Source of the DNA: Crocodylus rhombifer
Taxonomy: Eukaryota > Chordata > Crocodylia > Crocodylidae
DNA length: 64,000 nt
Direction of reading: 5' to 3'
Assembly: GCA_038503035.1 (NCBI GenBank)
Contig: JAVSML010038885.1
Location: forward strand, 1-64,000
The notes beneath the pieces were generated by a model. That model had not been told where the DNA came from. It searched no databases and saw only the letters and a list, made by a program, of their open reading frames with translations. Of this stretch, positions 11,896 to 22,750 are shown in pieces. A program made the position numbers and the translations under genes. Position 1 is the first letter of the stretch. Each line of letters opens with the position of its first letter.

Positions 11896-14164
11896 TTTCT
11901 GACTGAAACATATCTGTCTCATGCAGAATAAACCTCATTCGCCAAGGGATGTAGATAATATGAACAGAAGACCAGTGGTAAACTCAAGTCTATCAAAATT
12001 TGGGCCTGCCCCACTGTTATGCATAAAATAATCCCTGAGCTATAATCCTGTTTCCTTTCTAAAGAACTCAGCCTGATAGTTCCACATGACATGAGTACTT
12101 GCATACTAAGTGTCAATCTGCTTTATTTCTAAATTTCTGGCAGTGTTCGATTGCTGTCTGAGGAGGAAGATGAGTGCCACAAGCAGCTGGACACAAAGGC
12201 TTGCAGACACTGGGCTGCCCTGAAACCATAAAACAGCAATTATGAGGTTATCAAAATACCACTCCCATGGCAAGAGAGCTGGGTGAAGGAATCATTTTCA
12301 AAGCTCTTAACCCTTGGGAGGGCTGAAGAAATACACAGCCATACATACATACACATGCACATCCTCTTGATAAGTTAAAAAAAAGGAGCTTGTATATGGT
12401 ATCCCTCCATGAAATGGAGAAGTTGGAAAAAGGAAGAGCTAATGGCCTCTTCAACCTGGTAGGAATAGGAAAGAAAAACCCCAAGTAGCAAAGGCAAAAG
12501 AAATTGAGACACTTTCAAAAATAAAGATGATTTTGGAAAAGGAAGGAAAGAGAAAGGATGTCATAGAACAGTGCAACCAGGGATACTGAACGGTAAGCTA
12601 AGAAACTGAGGGAAGGAACAAAGAGAGAGGAGGAACTGAGACTGACAAAAAGACATATTGGAAGGTGACAGGCTGGAGCATAACAAAAAAAAAAAAAAAA
12701 GGGAATAGAAGGGGCAAGAGAGAGAAAGTGGGGAGGGAGTATAACCTGGAACATGAAAGTCAGCATGTGTTTGAAGACAACTGAAAGGGTCTTGGAGAAA
12801 AAAAAATCTGAAAATTTCAAGTTAGAAAAAAATTCTATTGAAGGAAATGGGATAGAAGGATACTGGAGGACATAGAAGTACAGGAAAGGAATGGAATAGA
12901 AAGAAAACAAAGGTAAACAATTAAATATTGATAATATTATTATAAAATGTCAAAATATTGAAATGTGACACAATAAATCTAATAGTATACTGATAGACTC
13001 TGCATTCCTACACAAGCAAACTTCCACTGAGTTCACATAGGAAAAAGATCCTTACTTGTGTTAGGCTGAACATTCAGCCGCAGTACTATTTTTTTAAGTC
13101 ATGCTTCCACTAGTATGTCTGATGTCCCTATATTTTGACAGATTTGTCCCCTGTTTAGTCTTAATTTCTTTCTTTACATTACACTTGCTGTGTTAACCTT
13201 TCATTCACTACTGGCTAGTCAGCCCAACAATGAAAGGAACACAATGACTATTTTTATTTATTATTATTACTTACTTCTTATAGTGCAATGTAGATGCCCA
13301 GACTGTTTTACATCTGGTAAAATAAGACATAGCCCAGAGTAGCAGACCTTTCCTTGAACAATCATTGGTGACATTGTCTGTGAGAAACAGTCCATGCTTT
13401 TAGCATGAGACAAGAATCCATCAGGCAGATAAATCAACTTTGGATAATATTTATTCTTCCACTAAAAGATGTGGCTCTCCACCCCTGCATAGCCCTCTCA
13501 TGCTTATATTTAGAACCACTGTCTGCTCTCAAGGAAACTACAAATCTCAGCTCTGTTCCTGTTCAGATGCATCATTGAACCACTGGTTTATTTTCTTTTG
13601 GGTAATGGAGCAGAACTCCCAGTTCCCTGGTGTACATTTGGCTTTAACTGCTTTTTGAAGCAAAACTTTCTATTTCTTCATATGAAGGTTTCCTCTTTAG
13701 AACTCACCTTTCATCCCTCAAGAGATTATTCTTTGAGTCCTCTTCTGAAAGCTTCACCCAGAACAATTTGTAAGCTTTGGGGGCACATTCCCCCCTCAGA
13801 TTCGCTCATTGATTTATCTCCAATATTCTGATCTCCCTTCATTCATGGAGCTCCCACAGGGAAACAGACCCAGAGCTGCCACTCACTGCCTATCATTCGT
13901 TTTGAAGTGCATCTTTCATTACATCCAGGAGATATTCCTCTGCCATAAAAAATCACTTGGCGATTGCACTCTCCCAGCTCAGCACCCCTGCTGGCATGCT
14001 CCCCGGCAGACCCAGAAGTACTTCTGGTCCACTTGCAGGTCTGCTGCCAAGCATCCAGGGACCACGCCCCTCACCCCCCCCCACTCCTGTGGGATACTCC
14101 ATCCGCCCCAGCATCTCAACATTCACAAAGCCTGGTGCCTAGAGGTATGTAGAAAAGACATTTA
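11896..14164. other. intergenic sequence with a purine-rich tract
   Basis: No gene was recognised. About 12480-12905 is strongly biased to A and G on the + strand, including an A run of about 17 near 12686-12702. The open frame this creates on the opposite strand is low-complexity and hydrophobic (F, S, P, L) and is not credible as a gene. Confidence 0.6.
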
Positions 14165-14167
14165 AAA

Positions 14168-14350
14168 GTATGTCTACATCCAAATTGCCGAATCTTTCCA
14201 AATCTCTCTGAATCGATTCAGAGGGTTCTGATTTGATTTAGAGAGATTAAAGGGTCCTCTGATTCAATTTGGATTCAGAGATTCAGCCACCAAATTGGGC
14301 CAAATCTCTGCCGAACTGAATCAGGGACCGAAGCTTTGCACAGCCCTACA
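14168..14350 (-). repeat. reptile interspersed repeat with a palindromic core
   Basis: The minus strand begins near GTAGGGCTGTGCAAAGC and then has several GAATC-rich segments. It contains the perfect 18-bp palindrome CTCTGAATCGATTCAGAG at 14206-14223 and further AATC/GATT inverted and direct motifs. I recognise the general form of a non-autonomous reptile repeat but cannot name the family. Confidence 0.5.
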
Positions 14351-14617
14351 AGGTAGTGCTATCCTATGCTTGCAGAAAATCAGATTGCAGAATTTTCTTA
14401 TTTACTGACTGTGGGCTTGGATACATGACAAATTTATATTAGCATAGCCAGGCTTTACACCACTGTCAACTAGTAGGGGGCACAACCTGCTTCCCTATTT
14501 TAGCATAACTTACTTGAATCTGGTGTAGAATTTCCTTTGGAAAAAAGTCAGTGGTAATACTACACTGGGGTAAGCTAAATGAGATTAGTATTGTCTACAT
14601 GGAGCTATCCTGTAGTA

Positions 14618-14722
14618 CAGGGGTGGGCAAAATGCAGCCCGCGGGCCAGATGTCATGTGGCCCTCAATGGTTTGCCAAAACTCAGTAAGCGGCCCTCTGC
14701 CCAAAATAATTGTCCGCCCCTG
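14618..14722 (+). mobile_element. hAT miniature element (105 bp)
   Basis: The terminal inverted repeats start CAGGGGTGGGCAAAATGC on the left and CAGGGGCGGACAATT on the right (reverse complement). They are flanked by 8-bp direct repeats that match at 7 of 8 positions: CTGTAGTA at 14610-14617 and CTATAGTA at 14723-14730. An 8-bp duplication and CAGGGG ends are the signature of hAT transposons. Inside are the GCCCGCGGGCC-type motifs common in amniote hAT miniature elements. It has no coding capacity and would have needed a hAT transposase supplied in trans. Confidence 0.85.
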
Positions 14723-14730
14723 CTATAGTA

Positions 14731-16677
14731 GCTATTTCCTATAAGTAACCAGGTGCTATTTGCTCCCCTGTCACCTTGTGGCCAGGTATTGTAATAGCAT
14801 ATATCCCTAGCAGTTACCTTAGAACAGCTGTTTGTCTGTCCAGGCACGAGACCAAAGTAAATTATACCAATGTAAATGTAATGCACCCAGTCCCTATGTA
14901 ACTTATTGAGGATCTGGCAAACAACAACAAATAAAGCCAATTTAGCTTGCATTATTATTTTATTGCCACATCCTGCCCCACAAATTACACCTCAAATAAC
15001 AATGGACCTTCTGTCTCATCCCAAAATACTTCTGACTTATCCCACAGACCAAGTTCCAGACCAGAGCCTTCATTTGATTTAATCCAGCATCAGAGGCCCT
15101 GCATAAAGGCAACATGAAGATCCAAAGAACTTAAAAGGTGAGGTTTAATCCTGCTCAAATTAGTCAGAACACAAGATATCACCTCAATTGTTAGGTGCTT
15201 AGAAACAAACAAATATACATTTCTGCCATTTCAAATATATTTAAATCTAAGAAAGAATTTGTTAGATGTGGGAGGGGAAGAGGAGATGGGGAGAATTCAT
15301 CGGATGATTAATTAAAACCTCTGAGTTATCCAGCTGCAAAGTCTACAACAAAACATATTATGATCTTTATACTTGATGATTTTGATGTTTGCTGCCACCT
15401 ACAGTCAAATATTGAGGTTTTCAAATGCTTAGATTCATCTCCAGTAGCCAGCAATAAAGAATGCTGAGCTAAAAAACTGAACAAACTGATAAAAAGGCCA
15501 AGACATAAATACTGAAATTTAAGTCTTTGAATAAGTGGTTTCAGTTACACAAGTGCTGAGCTCCTCCTACGTTCAATTTACTTCACACAGATTAAAAATT
15601 CAGTAATTTTATAGCAGTGTGGACCATTTAAGGGGGGATACTGATGTGAAGTCAAAGGAATTTATAGTGGAAAGTGTGTCCCAAAAAGCAGAGGTGTTAG
15701 AGCAATGGGAGTCACATAACTCAATCGTTAGCAGGTGTGGCCAATCTCCCCGCTATATTTTATGCTTTCAGGATTCAAAGCAAGCAGGACAACACCACCA
15801 TTAATAGGTCAAGTTGTATCTGTTAAAGTTCTGAATAGGCAAGAGGTCAGTAAATGATGAAGATGAAGGAGATTTCAAGGGAAGAAAAAGTCATGATGGT
15901 GTTTGTGGGTTCTGGTGAATCATGTTAAAAATGACCACTTTGAAAGAACACCAATTACAAAGTCAGGCACTCAGAAGTTAGGAAATGCAAGAAATCAGCC
16001 TGTTCCTGCAACTTAACTTCAGAATGATTTACAAAGTGTGTTTCAAGCATGAGAGCGCCTTTAATTACACAGCTGAATACTGTTTCTTCTGCAGGATCCA
16101 AGGCCACACTGAATTACGGGGAACACCTGACCTTTCACTAAAAGTATATCCCTATTAGTTATGAACAAAATGATCCACCTATTTTGATGTGTTTATTTTT
16201 TAAAACAATTTAGAAGCATAAAATGCTGTTTCTTTTCAAAATATAAACATCTTTTTTCTGTCTGCAGGGCACTGGAGCAATATTTTCTGAAAGATAAGGC
16301 CCTGTTTCAAATTAATAACTGCAGAACAGCCAAAGCTGCTAATCCTTTTGCCATACGTAAGCTATCTAGTTTCTTTGACCTTTCACTTTCCAGTGTTGCA
16401 AACAGAGTTGCACAGAGGTTGAGATTCACAGGTCATCAGACCACAGATAACCTTTAGACTCTATTGGGACTCCTCATAATTATTTTCTTGCAGGAACTAG
16501 TAGTGAATCAGTAGTTGGAGAGTTGAAGAAATCCAGTTGTCATTCACTTTTTTCACTTCCAGTTTTAAAAGGCATGAACTTAACAGCTCTGAACAAATAA
16601 AAATGAGCAGAGATGAACACAAACCCAGAAGCAACTCACTTGTTCTCCAACAACAAACACAGCAGGGGCTCCTATAC
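14731..16677. other. intergenic sequence, nothing recognised
   Basis: AT-rich sequence without a recognisable exon, long repeat or RNA gene. The few open frames of about 60-100 codons show no family motif. Confidence 0.5.
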
Positions 16678-16946
16678 ACGATGATACATGTGATGCTGGA
16701 GTCTGCTGGAGCTCTGTAATTACCACACTCCAGCAGACTTGATTTGATGCGCTGTAATTACAGACTCCAGCATCACATGTATCATCGTCCCTGCACTGAA
16801 AAATGGCAGCAGGGCATTTTCATCTAAATCTCATTCAATGAGCTTGCCATTTTTCAGTGCAGGAATACTGATACATACATGACACTCTAGGTGCTTTTAA
16901 TTAGCGGAGTTCTTGGAGCTGTGCTAATTAAAGCATGCCCCCACCC
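16678..16946. repeat. cluster of perfect hairpins, probable foldback element
   Basis: Several exact inverted repeats lie within 270 bp. First, 28-bp arms at 16678-16705 and 16761-16788. Second, 12-bp arms at 16700-16711 and 16728-16739 (AGTCTGCTGGAG), which overlap the first stem and so offer an alternative fold. Third, 19-bp arms at 16790-16808 and 16845-16863 around a small CTCATT/AATGAG hairpin. Fourth, an imperfect pair near 16892-16906 and 16923-16935 (GCTAATTAAAGC). Exact arms imply recent insertion, arm-to-arm correction or constraint. No family is recognised and no target duplication is clear. Confidence 0.75.
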
Positions 16947-18149
16947 CATCACCTCCTGGAGCACATCTATAAATGTCCTGGTGAACACTATCCACACTCA
17001 TCATTGCCAGCCTTCACATCCCACTTTATTCAATTTCATCGGTATAACGGGAAGAACCTAGTACTGCCTTATACCAGCCAAAGTCTTTGTCTGAACTGCT
17101 TTACTGTAAGGAAAATGAGGTTTGTGTATGATCCATTACAGTATAAATATCACTTTTGTGAAGGATCAGATGCTGTTTAAGAGGGAAGGTCCTTAAAGCA
17201 GTAAGGTGAGCTTCTAGAATCAGTTCTCAGCTCTTCCACAAACCTGAAACAAATCAGTCAGGGATGTGCCTCAGTTCTTGACCTGTAAAGATGGGAATAG
17301 TGCTAGTTATTTTATTCTATTCTTTGTCTTTGTTATCTGTTTTGGACTACACCCACAAAGAGACTTAGGCACTGAAGTCTAATGCTTAGACAAGATCCTC
17401 ACAATCTTTGCCCAGCTGCCACCTAGCCCTGGAGACACCTTAATCCCCAAGAAGCCAGATTTACAAAAGTGTTAAGGTAGTTAGGTGCCTAAATATTTGG
17501 TGGATCCGGGGCCTAAATACTAAGTCCCTGCCAGCTGTTATGCCCAGAACTGTCAATGTTCTGGTCTTTTTGCTTGGAGTCCTAACCTTGATCTTCTCCT
17601 ACCTCATCATCTGAGGAACTACCTGTGAAGTAGGTGTTCTCAGGGCATATCTACAGCATGGGACTTCCCACAAGAGAGGGCCAGGGATGAAGTACAGAGG
17701 CAAGGTTGTGTGGAAGGAGGGAGACCTATTTTCAAATCCTTGTTCTGCCTCTGTAAGAGCAGGAAACCAGATTTCTCAGTTCCCAGGTGAATGTCCCTGC
17801 TACCAGGCTAATGGTCACACCAGGCTACAGTGCATGACTTCTCTTGAAGAATTAGTTATTTTGTATAACTAAATACTAATTGGAGCCAGGAATTAATCCT
17901 GACTCTTCTCCATGTGGGTGTCTGTATCACCAGACTGTAGAATCAGTTTCTTTTTCTGTCTCTGAGCCAAGGAATATACTAGCTTATGGACTGTTCCCAT
18001 TATTTTAGGGCCTCACTTTGCCCTTGAACTGTATAAATCATGAGAATCCTACTAGGCCTAAAGTTTATAACCAATCCCTTTGTGGATCTAGCTGCAAGTA
18101 CTTTGGGGGAAGGAGACTGCCTTCAGAGTGGTGTTTACCAGAATACACA
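16947..18149. other. intergenic sequence, nothing firm
   Basis: No gene was recognised. Near 17650 there is a GGGCATATCTACA motif that resembles the ends of the GTCTACA repeat group described below, but no matching second end is evident. Confidence 0.5.
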
Positions 18150-18240
18150 GCTGGCATGTCTACATGTGCAAATGCTGTGGGGTAGGTAATTTCCTCTACA
18201 GTAAACCCACCATGGGCAGGCATCTACACATGTGAGGATT
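18150..18240 (+). repeat. GTCTACA-type repeat ends
   Basis: GGCATGTCTACATGTGC at about 18155 and GGCAGGCATCTACACATGTG at about 18215 both resemble the left ends of the GTCTACA repeat group. Two left-type ends close together suggest nested or partial copies. Boundaries are uncertain. Confidence 0.35.
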
Positions 18241-19359
18241 TGGGAGCAGAAGCTCCTGCCCCCTCCAGCCCTGGACCGGCCTGTCACAGGCCAGCTGGGC
18301 ACTGTGAGTTTTTCAGTTTAGTTGCAGACTGACTGAGCACTGCAACTTTATTAGCCACTGGGCTTTTTGGTTTGGGATCGAGGAGGTGATGTTGGAAAGG
18401 AAAGACATGACAAGTTTCACTTACAAAAAATGAATTTTACTTATGACAACAAAAGATATAGTTTGCATATAAAATACTTAATATAAAGGTTAAGCTAATA
18501 AACAGAGAACATAACAATACAGATTAAAATGGACAGTGATAATAAAACAGATAAAGAAATTAACCAAGAGTTCCCACTTGGTTAGTAATTTATCGATAGT
18601 CCCTCAGTTAGAAGATGCACATCAAGTTGAATCAGTGAAGTCAGATGTCTCTGAACTGGGCTGCCCGAAGGATACCGGTGGAAGCCCCTCAGCCAGGATC
18701 TGGTCCTCGCTCTCACAGGGAGTAAGAGAGATCCATGGGGATATGGGACAGCAATGACCCTTCTGTTCCATCCTTCCCAAGGGTTACTTTGACGTGCGTG
18801 TTCTTTTATCTACAAATTATGCTAATTTTTAGTTATATAGCTATTCATAATATTACTTTATAGCTGTTATCCTATGGGGTTAAAAGGTGTTAGAAATCAT
18901 TATAGTAAGTTAATGCCCAAGCTTGGGTTTATCCAATAAGCAAATTGCAACACAGCATCTTCAGGTTTGAAATTAACATTACCCCGCCTAAATCCAGCCC
19001 CTTCAGAACTCTCTGACTATGCTTTTTTGAGATGTTCTTTCTTGAAATGTACTGGATAAGCTAGACAGTTGAATCATCATTAAGGCTAAATTCTGAGCGA
19101 GAAAGAACTATTAGGTCAGCTAATTTCACAACTATAGCTTTGTCTTTGAGGCCTAGTCAGTTCCACAAACAGTTACATTTGTGGGTTACAAAAATACAAG
19201 TTTCATATTAGACAAAAGTTCCAAATGCCTCCAAGAAGCACATATTTATTGCTTATTAATTTCTTTGCTTCTGGCCATCGTACCGGCCCCTGCAGCAGCT
19301 GGGGGAGCTCTAGGCTCCCCTTGGGTGCTGGCTGGTAGGGAACATGCGGCAAGTAGCAA

Positions 19360-19496
19360 ATGAACTGCTGAGTAGAGCAAATTACTGCACAGTAAAGCTC
19401 AATGCATGTAATGCTATTGTATTAGTTTAGAAGTGGTAAATTACTATGCAGTAATTAGCTCTACTGCGCAGTAAAGCATCTTGTGTAGACGTACCC
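19360..19496 (+). repeat. GTCTACA-group non-autonomous element, right end
   Basis: It ends with GCATCTTGTGTAGACGTACCC-like sequence, whose reverse complement (GGGTACGTCTACACAAGATG) closely matches the left end of the element at 62221. The interior has TTACTGC(A/G)CAGTAA palindromic units at both sides. The left boundary is not clear. Confidence 0.5.
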
Positions 19497-20455
19497 AGTG
19501 ACAATAAAAGAAAATAATTTCATATTTCAAAAGTGCCAGACACAGGCCCTGGGGATAGCATTAATGTCATTTCTTCCTGTATTTTAGTGCCTCTAAATGC
19601 ATTCTATTTGTACGAAATCCCAAAGCAGGTTTTAAGATCTGTTGATTCTCTCATCATATGCAGACTATAGAAAAATTAAATTTATGCAAGCATCCTTCTG
19701 CTTCCCCTGCTGGTATTTGCAAATGAACATATTAAACAATTAGGCAAGCTAGTCATATTTGCAGTAACATACCATGTCAGAACATTGAGTGGATTATCGA
19801 ATGAATCTGATGTATAAGAAAGATTTAGTGCTCAGGCAGTGAATTATGAGAGTAGTGTCACAAAAAAAATAAAGTTCGTATTCCATAAGAAAATATTATA
19901 TTACCCTGTTTATTCCAAAGTGTTTATCTCCAGCAAGTGCTCTACACTTTATCGGAAACAATGACTGCACACTAAACATCTCTGATGCTCACCTAGCAGC
20001 AATCTGTTGAAACTCACATGCTACAAAATAAAACTCAGTAACAAGAGTTAAGTATTTCACTCTCCTTCCTTAACAAAGGCCACTTCCCTGAGGGAACCCT
20101 TTCAAATGCTACTGTGTTTGCTTGTTTACATTTGTTAACATCTTGAAGCTCTGTTGGGCTTTTGCTAGTGGGGATGGCCTGATAGTAAAAGTAGGTCCCC
20201 TTGCCTCATTCATATTAGATTCAACATCCAGCCCTACAAGCCAGGTAAATGAAATCCATTTTGCAAACTTCTGAAATCTTTCTTCACACAGGACCTGAAA
20301 ATTCATCCTTACTAATACAAATCAAAGGCCAGCCACAGGCACGAGTTTGCAATGCTGTTTGACTTAAAAGGACTGAAAGCAGATCATTCTCAGTCCTATT
20401 CTCAGCTTGATGTATAGCAAGTCCTCCCCACACCCCAACCTTCATTAAGTTCATA
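19497..20455. other. intergenic sequence, nothing recognised
   Basis: AT-rich with no exon-like signal or identifiable repeat. Confidence 0.5.
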
Positions 20456-20655
20456 ATAGAATTATATAAAATCAAAGTTGGAAGGGACCTCAGGAAGTCA
20501 TCTAGTCCAACCCTCTGCTCAAAGGAGGACCAGCCCCAACTAGATCTTTCCAGCCAGGGCTTACATGATCTAGTTGGGGATGGTACTGCTCTAAGCATGG
20601 TGTTAGACTAGATGACCTCCTGAGGTCCCTTCCAGCCCTAATTTCCTATGATTCT
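20456..20655. mobile_element. two CR1 3' ends in inverted orientation
   Basis: The left part (about 20456-20540) is the CR1 3' end on the minus strand. The right part (about 20590-20655) is a CR1 3' end on the + strand, with AGGTCCCTTCCAGCCCTAAT and CTATGATTCTG. The arms 20477-20511 and 20600-20634 are about 35 bp and pair with only a few mismatches around a loop of about 88 bases. Either one CR1 inserted into the tail of another in reverse, or one tail was duplicated in inverted form. Confidence 0.75.
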
Positions 20656-20924
20656 GTTATGTTCCACAGTGCCACAGGTGCTTAGGTGACACTTAAAGGG
20701 GGTGGGGGAAGGATGTATCGTATATCAAGATGCCCCACTGTAATTGTTCTCTATGTCAGCAAGGTGGGTGGAGCTGCTAAATAATAGTAATTTGACAGTT
20801 CTTCCATTTAGGGGTGTACTCCACTTTAGCTTTCCTTTAATACAGGATACAGCCAGCACACAAAATGTTTACCACAGGTCACCCTATGTGCAGTAAATTG
20901 TTTTTCTCCGACTCACCCCTTCTA

Positions 20925-22750
20925 ATGGAGGATTACACCTCCTTTGCTTGTGACTTCAGGGAGGCTGTTAGGAAGGCCAAGGCAGAGATGGAGTTAGGGC
21001 TAGCGACCAGAATTAGGGATAACAAAAAGTCCTTTCCTCAAATACATAGGAAGTAAGAAGGCGGCACTGGGTAATATGGGGCCCCTACAGGACAGGTTTG
21101 GCAATCTGGTGATTGCAGCAAATGAAAAAGCTGACCTCTTTAATGAATTATTTGCCTTCATATTCCTGAACAGGGACCGGGACATTTCTCCCAGTAGGGT
21201 TATGCACGGACCTAGGGGAGGCACCACCATGCCTAGGGTCAGGGATGAACTACTTAAGGAACTTTTTGGAGGGGCTGGATGTGTTTAAATTAGTAGATCC
21301 AGATCTCTTCACCTGAGAGTGCTGAGGAAATTGGTGGGGGGTCATAGTGGGGCCCCTGGCATGGCTCTATGAGCACTCGTGGAGCTTTGGCTAGGTCCCA
21401 GAGGATTGGAAAAGGGCCAATGTAGTCTCCATTTACAAGAAGGGGAGAAAGAAGGACACTGGCAATTATAGGCCAGTCAGTCTTACCTTGGTCCTTGAGA
21501 AAACCTTAGAGAAAATTATCAATGAGCACATCTGCAAGGGCCCAGCAGGGGAGGTAATGCTCAGGGGCAACCAACATAGGTTCATTGAGGGCAGATCCTG
21601 CCTGACTAACTTGGTTTCCTTTTATGATCATGTCACAAAGTCCCTGGATGAGGGCGTCAAGGTGGATGTCATCTTCCTGGACTTTAAGAAGGCCTTTGAC
21701 ACTCTTTCCCACCACATTATCTTAAAAAAATGAGGTCGCTGAGGCATTGATGCCTACACAGTCAGATGGGTGGCAAATTGGCTAGATGGTCACACCCAGA
21801 GAGTGGTGGTGGATGAGTTGTTTTCGACCTGGAGGAATGTGGGCAGTGGAGTCCCCCAGGACTTGGTCCTGGGGCCTCTACTGTTCAACATCTTTATCAG
21901 CGATCTGGATGTGGGTGTGGAAAGCATGCTGTCCAAATTCGCTAATGACACCAAGATGTGGAGTGAGGTGGGCACGCTGGAGGTAAGGGACAGAACCCAG
22001 CTAGATCTAAACAGGTTACAGAGGTGGGTGGATGAGAATAGAATGGAATTCAGTGCAGACAAGTGAAAGGTGCTGCAGCTAGGGAGAAGGAACCAGCAAC
22101 ATACCTATAGGCTGGTATTCCTTCTTGTCAACACGGTGGCAGAAATGGGTTTTGGAGTCATACTTGACTCCAGGATGAACATGAGCTGCCAATGCGAGGA
22201 AGCAGACAGTAAGGCTAACCACACCTTGTCATACACAGGCAGGTCCAGGGAGGTGATCCTTCCCCTCTATACAGCATTGGTCAGGCTGCAGTTGGAGTAC
22301 TGCATCCAGTTCTGGGCGCTGCACTTCAAGAGCATTGTGGCTAGCATTGAGAGGGTCCAGAGGGCCACTTGCATGGTCAAGGGGTAGCGGGGCAGGCCCT
22401 ATGAGGAGAGGTTTAAGGTCAGCCTCCACAAGAGAAGGCTAAATGGGGATCTGGAGGCTGTTTACAAACTCACCAGGGGGGATCAGTGGAAACTGGGTGA
22501 GGCTCTGTTACCCCAGGCACCACCTGGAGTTGCTAGGAATAACAGCCACAAATTGTTAGAGAGAAGGTTCAGGCTGGACATCAGAAGACATTGATTTACG
22601 GTTAGGGCTTCCAGGCTCTGTAATGGACTCCCAAGGGAGGTGGTACTCTCTCCTACCTTGGGGGTCTTCAAGAGGAGGATGGACAGATATTTGGCTGGGA
22701 TGTTATGACTCTAGCACTCATTCCTGCCTGGGGCAGGGGGTTGGATCATG
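20925..22750 (+). pseudogene. CR1 LINE ORF2, decayed
   Basis: This is a 5'- and 3'-truncated CR1. In order it shows the linker between endonuclease and reverse transcriptase (a REAVRKAKAEME segment near 20960), the RT finger region (a PEDWKRANV-like segment near 21400), RT motif A DVIFLDFKKAFDT at about 21669, a SGVPQD segment near 21847, and the catalytic box at 21938-21949. That box reads F-A-N-D, so the first catalytic aspartate is changed. The thumb and C-terminal part follow to about 22700. At least five frameshifts or stops divide it into open pieces (20865-21056, 21076-21288, 21488-21733, 21770-22066, 22070-22387). The usual GGTCCCTTCC 3' tail is missing. It cannot encode an active enzyme. 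Confidence 0.88.

Noticed and set aside
12515..12910. 131-codon open frame rich in F, S, P and L on the minus strand
   Set aside because: It is produced by the purine-rich tract on the other strand; low complexity with no domain.
21770..22066. Active reverse transcriptase in the 20.9-22.75 kb CR1
   Set aside because: The catalytic box reads F-A-N-D and the frame is broken at least five times.
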